From Clostridia bacterium (lineage in GTDB: Bacteria > Bacillota > Clostridia > Oscillospirales > Acutalibacteraceae), in NCBI GenBank assembly GCA_017438845.1, contig JAFRUO010000030.1:1-35023 (forward strand): a DNA stretch of 35,023 nt, written 5' to 3'. Shown here piece after piece: positions 16,688 through 24,652 of this stretch. The notes beneath the pieces are model-generated. The model searched no databases and was not told the DNA's origin. It worked only from the letters and a program-made list of their open reading frames with translations. Positions within the stretch are counted from its first letter, which is position 1, and each line of letters begins with the position of its first letter. The translations under genes were made by a program, and so were the position numbers.

Positions 16688-16698
16688 TAATATAACAA
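16681..16698. promoter_or_regulatory. Rex-box-like operator over the -35 element
   Basis: TTGTCAATAATATAACAA is an 18-base near-palindrome with the spacing of the Rex operator TTGTTAA-n4-TTAACAA, with one mismatch in each arm. It covers the -35 hexamer of the operon that encodes Rex itself. Binding is inferred from the match and the context. Confidence 0.6.
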
Positions 16699-16737
16699 TA
16701 AAAATCAATAAATAATGAAATAAAAAACAACTATCTG

Positions 16738-16766
16738 TTGATATTTTTAATGTTTTGTGATACAAT
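16738..16766 (+). promoter_or_regulatory. Promoter of the ftsK/spoIIIE gene
   Basis: TTGATA (16738-16743), a 17-base spacer and TACAAT (16761-16766) with a TG just before it. It is divergent from the acn promoter, about 50 bases apart. A small palindrome CAACTATCTGTTG (16728-16740) overlaps its -35. Confidence 0.78.
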
Positions 16767-16819
16767 ATATTGAATTATAATGAGTAAATATACTTTTCTT
16801 TACATACGGAGGCAGCTTA

Positions 16820-19435
16820 ATGGCTAATCAGGGCAACAGAAAATCAGCTTCAACAAAGAAACCTACGGCAAAGGGCAAGGCTCAGCCTGCAAAGAAGGCG
16901 GCTCAGGCGGTCGAAAGGAATACGCTTAACACGCAGCTTACGGCGCTTGTGCTTTTTATTGCGGCGGTGTTTATGCTCTGCCTTGTGTTTATTAAGGGCG
17001 AGGCACTTTGGGGAGGACTTCGCTCGGTAATGTTCGGCGTGCTCGGCTTTACTTCTTACCTTTGGCCGATACTTTTCGGCTATATTGCGGTAATGCTCAC
17101 AATGGACAGGCTTACTCCTCAAAAAAATCACAAGATAATTGAGGCGGCGGTGCTGATAGTTTTCCTTTCCGCCGCAGTGCATATTTTCGGTTTCAGCGGC
17201 GAGGTCGATTACTTCAGCGATATTCATCAGGCGTATATTAAATACTCCGAATTCGGCTCAACCTTCGGCAACGGTGCCGTCGGCGCGCTTCTCGGCGGAC
17301 TGATTCTTTTGATGACGGGTAGCTCAAAGCCTGCCGCCGTGGCAATAATACTTATTCTTCTTTTTGCTATGCTTATGCTCTTTACGGGCACAACGCTTGT
17401 CAAGCTTTTCAGGGGCGTAGCACAGCCTGCAAAGCGTGTTACGGACTACGCCGAGGAGAGGTACGGCCGCTACCGTGACGGTGACGGCGAGGAGGACGAA
17501 GAGGAGGCGGAGCGTGAACGTCAAACGGAACGCCGCCGCGCTCCCGAAAGAAGAAGGCGTGAGAGGGAATACCCTAACCCTGCCGATGACGAGGAGCTTC
17601 TCAGCATTGACGAGGCTAACAGAAAAAGAAAAATCAAAAAACAGATTGACTTTAACCTCCCGGTTGAAAACGAAGGTGAAATATCAAAGGCGGAGGAGCC
17701 GCTTAACAACAACCCGATTCAGCTTGACGACATAATCAGCAATATGAACGGTAAAAGCAGGGCTTCAAAGCCCGAAGCCAAGGAGGAAAAGCCCAAGCAG
17801 GATGACGCCGAAATCAAGGAGCAGGACGTTGACCTTTCCGCCGAAAACGAGGAGGGCGGGGAAGCGCCCAAAAAGGAATACAAGCTTCCGCCGCTTGACT
17901 GCCTGGAAACTCCGAAAAATGCTTCCTCCGACGACTACGAGCAGGAGCTTAAGCAGAACGCTACAAAGCTTGTAGACACGCTTAAAAGCTTCGGCGTTGA
18001 AACGAGGGTAGTCGACATAAGCCGCGGCCCGTCCGTTACGAGATATGAAATTCAGCCTGCGGCAGGCGTTAAAATCAGCAAAATTACAAACCTTTCCGAC
18101 GATATTGCGCTTAACCTTGCGGCTTCGGGCGTAAGAATCGAAGCGCCGATTCCCAACAAGGCGGCGGTCGGAATTGAAATACCCAACAAGCACAGGGCGA
18201 TGGTTACCTTCAGGGAGCTTCTCGACACAGACCTTTACCGCAAAAATGCAGGAAAGTCCAAGCTGAGCGTTGCGCTCGGCAAGGATATTGCCGGTAACTG
18301 CACCTATGCCGATATTGCGAAAATGCCGCACCTGCTTGTCTGCGGTACTACCGGTTCGGGTAAATCGGTCTGCCTTAACACGATGATTGTGTCAATTCTC
18401 TATAATGCGAAGCCCGACGAGGTCAAACTACTTATGATTGACCCCAAGCAGGTTGAGTTTACTATTTATAACGGTATTCCTCATCTGCTCGTACCCGTGG
18501 TTTCCGACCCGAGAAAGGCTTCGGGCGCGCTTGCCTGGGCGGTAGGTGAAATGCTTCAGAGATATAAAATGTTCTCCGAAAACAACGTCAGGGACATCAA
18601 CGGCTACAACAGCATCTGTGACAGCCTTGACAAGCCGAAGCTTCCGCAGATTGTAATCTTTATCGACGAGCTGTCCGACCTTATGATGGCGGCGCCACAT
18701 GAGGTTGAGGACTCCATCTGCCGACTTGCACAGATGGCACGTGCGGCGGGTATGCATCTTGTTATCGCAACTCAGCGTCCGTCCGTTGACGTTATCACGG
18801 GTCTTATCAAGGCGAATATCCCTTCAAGGCTTTCGCTTAAGACCTCTTCGCAGATTGACTCAAGGACCATTATCGACTCGGCAGGCGCCGAAAAGCTTCT
18901 TGGTAACGGCGATATGCTTTTCTATCCCGTAGGTATTGCAAAGCCGCTCAGAATACAGGGCTGCTACCTTTCCGACAAGGAGGTTGAAAACGTAGTCGAC
19001 TTCCTCAAGGCTCAGGAAAAATCCGAATACGACGACGAGGTTATTCGGGAAATCGAGCGTCAGGCGGCAATGGACAAAAAGAAAAACGGCGGCACTGCGG
19101 AAATCTCTTCGGATTCGGGCGACTCCGACTCGGACGAAATGCTTCCGAAGGCGATTGAGGTTGTCGTTGAAAGTCAGATGGCTTCGACAACGCTGCTACA
19201 GAGGAAACTCAAGCTCGGTTATGCGAGGGCGGCAAGAATCGTCGACGAGCTTGAGGAGAGGGGAATCGTAGGCCCCTATGAGGGCAGTAAACCGAGAAAG
19301 GTGCTTATTTCAAAGCAACAATGGCTTGAGATGAATGCGATGGCACAGGGAGGAAACACTCCTGCGCCTGCAATCATTGAAAACGACAACACCCCCGACG
19401 AGGACGTTTTAAGCACCGAGAGCGACGAAATCTGA
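16820..19435 (+). CDS. DNA translocase FtsK/SpoIIIE
   Basis: An 871-aa septal motor that pumps chromosomal DNA across the division or sporulation septum. The N-terminus is basic. About four membrane helices follow between residues ~37 and 200. A long charged linker (about 210-360), rich in Arg, Glu and Lys, leads to the motor domain. Walker [13 protein letters not shown] is near 511, and Walker [14 protein letters not shown] is near 611. [21 protein letters not shown] is strongly conserved in the family. The C-terminal winged helix (gamma, about 775-840, with [22 protein letters not shown]) reads polarity sequences in DNA. Length and layout suit both FtsK and SpoIIIE, so I leave the symbol open. 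An ACGGAGG site lies before the ATG. Confidence 0.95.
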   Translation: MANQGNRKSASTKKPTAKGKAQPAKKAAQAVERNTLNTQLTALVLFIAAVFMLCLVFIKGEALWGGLRSVMFGVLGFTSYLWPILFGYIAVMLTMDRLTPQKNHKIIEAAVLIVFLSAAVHIFGFSGEVDYFSDIHQAYIKYSEFGSTFGNGAVGALLGGLILLMTGSSKPAAVAIILILLFAMLMLFTGTTLVKLFRGVAQPAKRVTDYAEERYGRYRDGDGEEDEEEAERERQTERRRAPERRRREREYPNPADDEELLSIDEANRKRKIKKQIDFNLPVENEGEISKAEEPLNNNPIQLDDIISNMNGKSRASKPEAKEEKPKQDDAEIKEQDVDLSAENEEGGEAPKKEYKLPPLDCLETPKNASSDDYEQELKQNATKLVDTLKSFGVETRVVDISRGPSVTRYEIQPAAGVKISKITNLSDDIALNLAASGVRIEAPIPNKAAVGIEIPNKHRAMVTFRELLDTDLYRKNAGKSKLSVALGKDIAGNCTYADIAKMPHLLVCGTTGSGKSVCLNTMIVSILYNAKPDEVKLLMIDPKQVEFTIYNGIPHLLVPVVSDPRKASGALAWAVGEMLQRYKMFSENNVRDINGYNSICDSLDKPKLPQIVIFIDELSDLMMAAPHEVEDSICRLAQMARAAGMHLVIATQRPSVDVITGLIKANIPSRLSLKTSSQIDSRTIIDSAGAEKLLGNGDMLFYPVGIAKPLRIQGCYLSDKEVENVVDFLKAQEKSEYDDEVIREIERQAAMDKKKNGGTAEISSDSGDSDSDEMLPKAIEVVVESQMASTTLLQRKLKLGYARAARIVDELEERGIVGPYEGSKPRKVLISKQQWLEMNAMAQGGNTPAPAIIENDNTPDEDVLSTESDEI

Positions 19436-19480
19436 AACAGTTATACATAATATATAATCTTTTTATTCAGGGGGTTAATT

Positions 19481-19702
19481 ATGGTATGTTACACAGTTGA
19501 ACGCATTGAGGGCAATGTCGCCGTGCTGACGGGCGAGGGTATGAGCATCGAGGTAGACGCCTTGCTGCTTGACTACGGCGTGCGTGAGGGCGACACCGTC
19601 ACCGAAAACGGCGAAGGCGTTTTCATTAAGGACACCGAGGCGACTGCCGAGCTTAAAAAGGAATACAATATGCTTCAGGGCGACACGGCAGGTGAGAAGT
19701 AA
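19481..19702 (+). CDS. DUF3006 family protein
   Basis: A 73-aa protein that fits DUF3006 (PF11213), small Bacillota proteins of unknown role. The pattern YTVERIEGNVAVLTGEG, a short beta-rich core and the final charged helix (KDTEATAELKKEYNML) match that family. The ribosome site is GGGGG. The next gene's ATG begins on the base after its stop, so the two are co-translated. A TATAAT lies at 19453-19458, but I could not find a good -35, so it may be read from the ftsK promoter. Confidence 0.8.
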   Translation: MVCYTVERIEGNVAVLTGEGMSIEVDALLLDYGVREGDTVTENGEGVFIKDTEATAELKKEYNMLQGDTAGEK

Positions 19703-20149
19703 ATGCAGGACGAGTATATCAAATCACGCTTAAGCTATGAGGAGCTATACGCTCAGGCTGAGGAAAAGCTTTTTAAATCGGTACGAAGAAGCGTGCGCTT
19801 TTTCGGCGAACTGTTTATTATATTAATTGTTTGCGTTGCCGTGTTTTTTCTGCTTTTGCTTTACGGCATTCCTCAGGGCCCGTTAGGCTCCGTTCGCAAT
19901 ATTATAATGTGGTTGCTGATTCTTGTAATGCTCGTTTGTATTATCGGCATGCTTTCATCTTTGAGGGCGGTTATAAGGTGTAACTATTATTATAAGGGCG
20001 ACCTTCGCAGAATACAGGAGAAGCTGACGTACAGCGACATTTATATTGACATTCCCGCCTCCGACGAGGAGAAATACAACAACCCCTTCAAGCTCATTGC
20101 GGCGGCTTTGAAAAAAAGCAAAAAAACACTTGAAATGAGAACAAAATAG
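19703..20149 (+). CDS. Small two-helix membrane protein, unknown
   Basis: A 148-aa protein I do not recognise. A charged N-terminal helix (SYEELYAQAEEKLFKSVRRSV) is followed by two membrane helices (about residues 34-58 and 67-93), with a short loop LYGIPQGPLGS between them. A soluble tail ends in KKSKKTLEMRTK. It directly abuts the DUF3006 gene. The rpsB promoter's -35 lies within its last codons, so it marks the end of this transcription unit unless there is read-through. Confidence 0.7.
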   Translation: MQDEYIKSRLSYEELYAQAEEKLFKSVRRSVRFFGELFIILIVCVAVFFLLLLYGIPQGPLGSVRNIIMWLLILVMLVCIIGMLSSLRAVIRCNYYYKGDLRRIQEKLTYSDIYIDIPASDEEKYNNPFKLIAAALKKSKKTLEMRTK

Positions 20150-20158
20150 TGTTATAAT
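20130..20158 (+). promoter_or_regulatory. Promoter of rpsB-tsf
   Basis: TTGAAA (20130-20135) and a perfect TATAAT (20153-20158) with a 17-base spacer. Transcription should start near 20165, leaving a leader of about 95 bases before rpsB. Confidence 0.82.
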
Positions 20159-20170
20159 GCTTTAGCAATT

Positions 20171-20233
20171 CACACACATGGGGATTACCGTAAAATTGCA
20201 TTTTATATGTCTTACGGTAAGAGGAACTGTGTG
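20171..20233 (+). promoter_or_regulatory. Structured rpsB leader RNA, possible S2 autoregulatory site
   Basis: The leader can fold into an inner perfect stem TTACCGTAA (20185-20193) with TTACGGTAA (20212-20220). An outer stem pairs CACACA (20173-20178) with TGTGTG (20228-20233). A purine-rich internal loop (GGGGA against GAGGAA) lies between them. The fold ends about 15 bases before the AAAGGAGG ribosome site. Ribosomal-protein operons are often controlled by the protein binding its own leader. That this leader binds S2 is inference. Confidence 0.5.
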
Positions 20234-20260
20234 GAGGATAAAATAAAGGAGGACATTACC

Positions 20261-21010
20261 ATGTCAGTAGTATCAATGAAACAGCTGCTTGAAGCAGGTG
20301 TGCACTTCGGTCACCAGACCAGAAGATGGAACCCGAAAATGGCTCAGTACATTTTCACCGAGAGAAACGGAATTTACATCATCGACCTTCAGAAGACGGT
20401 TAAGAAGTTAGAGGACGCCTATATGGTAGTTCGCGACATCGCCGCAGAAGGCGACGAAATCCTCTTTGTCGGCACAAAGAAGCAGGCACAGGATTCCGTT
20501 AAGGAAGAAGCTATCCGTTGCGGTATGCCTTACGTTAACGCACGTTGGCTCGGCGGTATGCTTACAAACTTCAACACCATCAAGAGAAGAATCAGAAGAC
20601 TCGCTCAGCTTCAGGCTATGAGAGAGGACGGCACCTTTGAGATGCTTCCCAAGAAGGAAGCTGCAAAGCTTGAGCTCGAAATCGAAAAGCTTGAAAAGTT
20701 CATGGGCGGTATCACAGAGATGAAAAAGCAGCCCGCAGCTATGTTCATCGTTGACCCGAGAAAGGAAAGAATTGCCGTTGCAGAGGCTAAGAAGCTCGGC
20801 ATTCCGATTATCGCTATCGTTGACACAAACTGCGACCCCGACGAAATCGACTATGTCATCCCCGGCAACGACGACGCTATCCGTGCAGTTAAGCTTATTG
20901 CAGGCGCAATGGCTGACGCCGTTATCGAAGGCAGACAGGGCATGCAGGGCGCTGCGGCACAGGAAGATGCAACAGAGGCTGCCGAAGAGGCAGAGGAAGC
21001 TGCAGAATAA
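20261..21010 (+). CDS. rpsB: 30S ribosomal protein S2
   Basis: A 249-aa small-subunit protein that binds 16S rRNA in the body-head hinge. [33 protein letters not shown] and [13 protein letters not shown] are near-universal S2 motifs. [33 protein letters not shown] is the conserved later part. The C-terminal ~25 residues are an acidic alanine/glutamate tail. The ATG at 20261 is chosen since AAAGGAGG lies just before it and the S2 N-terminus begins there. An upstream in-frame ATG at 20207 would read through the leader hairpin. It is first in an operon with tsf. Confidence 0.97.
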   Translation: MSVVSMKQLLEAGVHFGHQTRRWNPKMAQYIFTERNGIYIIDLQKTVKKLEDAYMVVRDIAAEGDEILFVGTKKQAQDSVKEEAIRCGMPYVNARWLGGMLTNFNTIKRRIRRLAQLQAMREDGTFEMLPKKEAAKLELEIEKLEKFMGGITEMKKQPAAMFIVDPRKERIAVAEAKKLGIPIIAIVDTNCDPDEIDYVIPGNDDAIRAVKLIAGAMADAVIEGRQGMQGAAAQEDATEAAEEAEEAAE

Positions 21011-21022
21011 TTTCTAAAAATA

Positions 21023-21048
21023 GCCCGTGCAATATTTCTTGTACGGGC
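21023..21048 (+). terminator. Attenuator-like hairpin between rpsB and tsf
   Basis: GCCCGTGCAA and TTGTACGGGC form a 10-bp stem with one G-U pair. The next bases are AT-rich but lack a long T-run, so termination should be partial. It could lower tsf relative to rpsB. Confidence 0.6.
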
Positions 21049-21078
21049 ATTAATTAATAATATCGGAGGTATAATATT

Positions 21079-22170
21079 ATGGCATTTACGGCAAAAGACG
21101 TTGTTGCTCTTCGTGAGAAGACCGGCGTTGGTATGATGGATTGCAAAAAGGCGCTTGTCGAAGCTGACGGCGATATGGACAAGGCTGTTGATATTTTAAG
21201 AGAAAAGGGACTTGCTTCTGCGGCTAAGAAATCAACAAGAGTTGCCGCAGAGGGTACAGTTGCTACTTACAACGACGGTAAGGCTGCCGCTCTTGTAGAG
21301 GTTAACTGCGAAACCGACTTCGTTGCTAAGGGCGAGCCCTTTGTTAACCTTTCAAACCAGATTGCAAAGACTGTTGTTGAAGCTAACCCCGCAGACGTTG
21401 ACGCACTTCTTAAGACCAAGGTTGCAGACGGTGAAGGCACTGTTGAAGAGGCTGTTCAGGAGGTATTCCTTGCCCTTCGTGAAAATATGAAGGTACGCCG
21501 TTTTGCAAGAATGGAGGGTCACGTTTTAACCTACATTCACGCAGGCGGAACGGTAGGCGTTATGGTAAACTTTGACGCCGACGACGCTGTTGCGGCAAAG
21601 CCCGAGTTTGAAACAATGGGTAAGGACGTTGCAATGCAGATTGCCGCCATGAGCCCCGAGTATTTAAGCAAGGACGACATTTCGGACGACGAGCTTGCAA
21701 AGATGAAAAGCATCACAATTGACTCTTCGCTCAACAAGCCCGACTCACTCCCGAAGCCCATTCTTATGAGCGTTATTGACGAAGCAATCAACTCAAAGCG
21801 TTGCAGCGATGAGGATATTGCAATCCTTCAGGAAAAGAAGAACGACAAGTTCCTCTTCAACTTTATTTCCAAGGAAGCAATCGCAGCTCTTGCGGAAATC
21901 GCAGTTGAGAAGAAGGAAGAAATCGTTGCCAACAAGATTTTCAGCGGCGCTGTTGAAGGACGTCTTAAAAAGCAGATTAAGGAAATCTGCCTTCTTGAGC
22001 AGGCTTTCGTTAAGGACGGCGACATGACCGTTGACAAGTACGTTTCCTCAGTTGCCAAGACTCTCGGCGGCGACATTAAAATCAAGGAGTTTGTACGCTT
22101 TGCAAAGGGCGAGGGTATTGAGAAAAAGCAGGATGATTTCGCAGCAGAAATCGCAAGCATGGTTAAATAA
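21079..22170 (+). CDS. tsf: Elongation factor Ts with an internal insertion
   Basis: A 363-aa nucleotide exchange factor that recycles EF-Tu. The N-terminal UBA-like domain (LREKTGVGMMDCKKALVEA) and the core TDFV motif (residues 79-82, CETDFVAK) are canonical. The end GEGIEKKQDDFAAEIASM is also canonical. Most bacterial EF-Ts proteins have about 280-300 residues. The extra length lies at residues ~213-285, between DDELAKMKSI and KIFSGAVEGRLKK, where E. coli has only about a dozen residues. The insert is helical-looking and charged, with no stop or frameshift, so it seems a real subgroup feature. It shares the rpsB operon, with a CGGAGG site before the ATG. Confidence 0.95.
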   Translation: MAFTAKDVVALREKTGVGMMDCKKALVEADGDMDKAVDILREKGLASAAKKSTRVAAEGTVATYNDGKAAALVEVNCETDFVAKGEPFVNLSNQIAKTVVEANPADVDALLKTKVADGEGTVEEAVQEVFLALRENMKVRRFARMEGHVLTYIHAGGTVGVMVNFDADDAVAAKPEFETMGKDVAMQIAAMSPEYLSKDDISDDELAKMKSITIDSSLNKPDSLPKPILMSVIDEAINSKRCSDEDIAILQEKKNDKFLFNFISKEAIAALAEIAVEKKEEIVANKIFSGAVEGRLKKQIKEICLLEQAFVKDGDMTVDKYVSSVAKTLGGDIKIKEFVRFAKGEGIEKKQDDFAAEIASMVK

Positions 22171-22192
22171 TCAATCCTTTTATCAGAACAAG

Positions 22193-22216
22193 GGGATGCA
22201 GTAATGCATCCCTTTG
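22193..22216 (+). terminator. Terminator after tsf
   Basis: GGGATGCA pairs perfectly with TGCATCCC around GTAA and is followed by TTTGCTGT. The T-run is short, so read-through into the small ORF is possible. Confidence 0.7.
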
Positions 22217-22244
22217 CTGTGAGGAAATCGAAAGGCGGTCAGCT

Positions 22245-22331
22245 TTGATAGCAACAATTATTATCACTTATCTCGGCGCTAAGCTTTATAAGTACTATAA
22301 AAAGATGAGAAACAAGGAAACCGCTCTTTAA
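22245..22331 (+). CDS. Possible 28-residue membrane peptide
   Basis: A TTG codon eight bases after AAAGGCGGT opens a 28-codon frame, ending at TAA. The peptide starts with a hydrophobic stretch (IATIIITYLGA) and ends in a basic part (KLYKYYKKMRNKETAL), the shape of a small single-helix membrane protein. The gap between the tsf terminator and the tRNA-Ser promoter is otherwise unexplained. The short length and the TTG start mean it could be chance. Confidence 0.35.
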   Translation: MIATIIITYLGAKLYKYYKKMRNKETAL

Positions 22332-22335
22332 TCGG

Positions 22336-22364
22336 TTGACAAAAACGCTTGCGTTTGGTAAAAT
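22336..22364 (+). promoter_or_regulatory. Promoter of tRNA-Ser
   Basis: A perfect TTGACA (22336-22341) and TAAAAT (22359-22364) are spaced by 17 bases. The tRNA begins 14 bases after the -10. Confidence 0.85.
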
Positions 22365-22377
22365 TACAAAGCGATAC

Positions 22378-22466
22378 GGAAGCGTATCGAAGTGGTCATA
22401 ACGGGCCTGACTCGAAATCAGGTAGCCTTCACGGGCTCGTGGGTTCGAATCCCACCGCTTCCGCCA
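22378..22466 (+). tRNA. tRNA-Ser (anticodon CGA), CCA encoded
   Basis: Acceptor arms GGAAGCG and CGCTTCC pair. The anticodon stem CCTGA/TCAGG closes a loop with CGA, a long variable arm follows, and the T-arm is GTGGGTTCGAATCCCAC. The CCA is encoded (22464-22466). It reads the serine UCG codon. Confidence 0.95.
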
Positions 22467-22506
22467 GAAAAAAAGCACTGCTAACGCAGTGTTTTTTTTC
22501 TGGCGG
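22461..22506 (+). terminator. Long terminator dyad reaching into the tRNA-Ser 3' end
   Basis: The core is GCACTGC/GCAGTGT around TAAC, with an A-run before and a T-run after. The dyad continues outward: the last six bases of the tRNA (CCGCCA) pair with TGGCGG at 22501-22506. This makes an unbroken 21-bp stem with one G-U pair. Confidence 0.85.
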
Positions 22507-22507
22507 A

Positions 22508-22692
22508 AAATGATGCTTGCCCTGTTGGGCAAATGATGTTGGCTTCGCCAATGATGTCGCTTCGCTGATGATGTGTACCTGCGGGCACATAAAGGCAAGC
22601 ATCGCATCATTGCGGCACGCAGTGACGCTACATCATTTCGAAGCACAGCGGAGAAGCATCATTAGCCGCCTTCGGCGGCGACATCATTGACA
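22508..22692. repeat. Array of hairpins with ATGATG then CATCAT spacers
   Basis: A non-coding array. Four ATGATG motifs (22510, 22533, 22551, 22568) are followed by four CATCAT motifs (22605, 22631, 22657, 22682), so the whole is an inverted arrangement. Small hairpins sit between them, such as TTGCCC/GGGCAA, TTGGC-TTC-GCCAA and GCCGCC-TTC-GGCGGC. The first ATGATGCTTGCC can pair with GGCAAGCATC near 22594. Short reading frames here are palindrome artefacts. The rest of the gap to 22847 shows nothing I recognise. Confidence 0.75.
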
Positions 22693-22847
22693 TTTAATCT
22701 TTCTGAATTTATAATTGATATAGTTAATGCTCTATTGTGTCCCAAAACAACGCTCCGCTATTCGCATTATGCTGTTATCATCCTGCAGAACTGCCAAACA
22801 GAACATTAAATCAAACTGATGCGTTAAAGACAGTACGGCAATGCTAC

Positions 22848-22877
22848 AAAAAAGCACCTGATTTTCAGGTGCTTTTT
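22848..22877 (-). terminator. Intrinsic terminator of the transhydrogenase operon
   Basis: AAAGCACCTGA pairs with TCAGGTGCTTT around a three-base loop, with A and T runs on both sides. It lies about 20 bases past the pntB stop and can work in both directions. Confidence 0.88.
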
Positions 22878-22895
22878 CATTATAATCTGTTTTCC

Positions 22896-24341
22896 TTAAA
22901 ATGCCGCAATTAGTTCTGCAACGGTTTCCTTTGCATCGCCGAGCTTCATAACCGTTTTGGGGTTTGTGTAAAGCGGATTCGGTACGCCTGCATAACCCGG
23001 CTTTTCGTCAAAGTTGCAGACTATTATACGTTTTGCGTCAGCCGCATTAAGTACGGGCATACCGTAAATAGGCGTGCCCTCCGCCGTGTTTGCGGCAGGG
23101 TTTACAACGTCGCTTGCGCCGACAATAATAACCAGATCGCAGTCTGCAAAATCGCCGTTGATGTTATCCATTTCATACAGCTTGTCGTAAGGAATATCAA
23201 CCTCGCACAGCAAAACGTTCATATGTCCCGGCATTCTGCCTGCAACGGGATGAATGGCAAATCTGACTTCCTTGCCCTGAGCCTCAAGCTTGTCCGAAAG
23301 CTCCTTGACCTGCGACTGAGCCTGAGCAAGAGCCATACCGTAGCCGGGAATGATGATGACATTCTTTGCTTGGGTGAGAATCTGACCTACCGAAAGCTCT
23401 TCGGCAGGAGCTTCTTTTTCATCCTCCTGAGCCTCTTCTTCAGCTGTTTCTTCTTCGGCTTCTTCCACAGCTTCTGTTTCTTCTGCCGCTTTGGGTTCTT
23501 CCTCTTCTGCTTCGGCTTTTGCAGTCGGCTCTTCCTTTTTAGCCGTGCCGAGCTTACTGCCGAGAAGGATGCCCGTAAGCTTTCTGTTCATCGCCTTGCA
23601 CATAACTCTTGTCAGCAGAAGTCCGGAAGCGCCTACGATACCGCCGATAGCAACGAGAAGTACGTTACCGACCGCAATACCCGCAATACCGCCTGCAACG
23701 CCGCTTAATGAGTTAAGAAGCGAAATGGTGATGGGCATATCCGCACCGCCTACACGAATGGCAAAGATGATGCCGAATGCCGCCGCAAGAATAGCTGTAA
23801 CCCAGATAGGAGCGTTGAAGATAACGCAGACAACCGTAGCAATTATAAGCAGCACAACGATAACTGTGTGGGCAGGAATTACAACGGGCTTCTGCGGCAG
23901 GAGCTTGTGAAGCTTACCTGCGGCAACAAGGCTTCCCGTGAAGGTGACGAAGCCGATAACCAGCGCAACTGCCGCCGTGTAGGATGAGAATTTGTCTTCA
24001 GCCTGAAACACGGATACAATAGCTACAAGAGCGCTTGCAAGACCGCCGAAGCCGTTTAAAAGAGCAACGACCTGCGGCATCTGAATCATTTTGACCTTTG
24101 CGGCGGCAATAAGGCTGATAACCGTGCCGACCGCAATGCTCGCCCAGATAATCTTTGAGGGTAGTATCTGATAGTTATACATTGTTACGGCGATTGCGAT
24201 AAGCGTACACGCCGCACTCAGCGCATTGCCGAGACGAGCCTTTTCGGGCTTGCTCATAAGAATCAGCCCGAGAAGTACGCCTAAAACGAGAGCGCCGCTG
24301 ATGATGTAGAAGGAGGTTGCCGAAAGAACGGTTCCCGTCAT
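22896..24341 (-). CDS. pntB: NAD(P) transhydrogenase subunit beta
   Basis: A 481-aa subunit of the proton-translocating transhydrogenase, which uses the proton gradient to move hydride from NADH to NADP. The N-terminal ~260 residues are membrane helices (domain II). Residues ~316-481 are the NADP-binding domain III, with VIIIPGYGMALAQAQ, HPVAGRMPGHMNVLL, IVGASDVVNP and DEKPGYAGVPNPLY. Between them, about residues 266-316, lies a very acidic Glu/Ala linker that is longer and more charged than the short E. coli linker. The ATG directly abuts the stop of the small membrane subunit. Confidence 0.95.
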   Translation of the reverse strand: MTGTVLSATSFYIISGALVLGVLLGLILMSKPEKARLGNALSAACTLIAIAVTMYNYQILPSKIIWASIAVGTVISLIAAAKVKMIQMPQVVALLNGFGGLASALVAIVSVFQAEDKFSSYTAAVALVIGFVTFTGSLVAAGKLHKLLPQKPVVIPAHTVIVVLLIIATVVCVIFNAPIWVTAILAAAFGIIFAIRVGGADMPITISLLNSLSGVAGGIAGIAVGNVLLVAIGGIVGASGLLLTRVMCKAMNRKLTGILLGSKLGTAKKEEPTAKAEAEEEEPKAAEETEAVEEAEEETAEEEAQEDEKEAPAEELSVGQILTQAKNVIIIPGYGMALAQAQSQVKELSDKLEAQGKEVRFAIHPVAGRMPGHMNVLLCEVDIPYDKLYEMDNINGDFADCDLVIIVGASDVVNPAANTAEGTPIYGMPVLNAADAKRIIVCNFDEKPGYAGVPNPLYTNPKTVMKLGDAKETVAELIAAF

Positions 24342-24638
24342 TTAGTCGTCCCCCTTCTTTTTAAACATTTTAAGCATTCTTGCCGTGATGCCGAAGCCGC
24401 CTGCGACGTTAATCATCGCAAGTACAATGGCAACAGCGCCGATGACAATGCTGAGCTTGCTGTATCCCGCCTTGTGCATTTCCGCCGCCGTGACTGCGAG
24501 CGCGCCGATAACGGTGATGCCCGACAGCGCGTTCATACCCGACATAAGGGGAGTGTGCAGAAGCGTGGGAACGTTGTTGATAATAAAGTAGCCGACTATC
24601 GCCGAAACAACGAATACTCCGATAAGAATATACTGCAT
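24342..24638 (-). CDS. pntAB: NAD(P) transhydrogenase alpha-2 membrane subunit
   Basis: A 98-aa protein corresponding to the membrane helices at the end of E. coli PntA, encoded separately as in Rhodospirillum-type three-gene systems. It has three or four hydrophobic segments, with the family stretch TPLMSGMNALSGITVIGAL. The basic tail KMFKKKGDD ends the chain. It starts 14 bases after pntAA with a GGAG site, and pntB begins on the base after its stop. Confidence 0.93.
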   Translation of the reverse strand: MQYILIGVFVVSAIVGYFIINNVPTLLHTPLMSGMNALSGITVIGALAVTAAEMHKAGYSKLSIVIGAVAIVLAMINVAGGFGITARMLKMFKKKGDD

Positions 24639-24652
24639 ATTATTCTCCTGCT

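Noticed and set aside
20207..20260. Upstream ATG for rpsB adding 18 residues
   Set aside because: It would translate through the leader hairpin and lacks a good site; the universal S2 N-terminus begins at 20261.
22239..22646. 135-residue minus-strand frame containing RWDSNPRAREG and FDTLPYRF
   Set aside because: It is the antisense reading of tRNA-Ser and the hairpin array. The WDSNPR pattern is a well-known spurious translation of tRNA genes.
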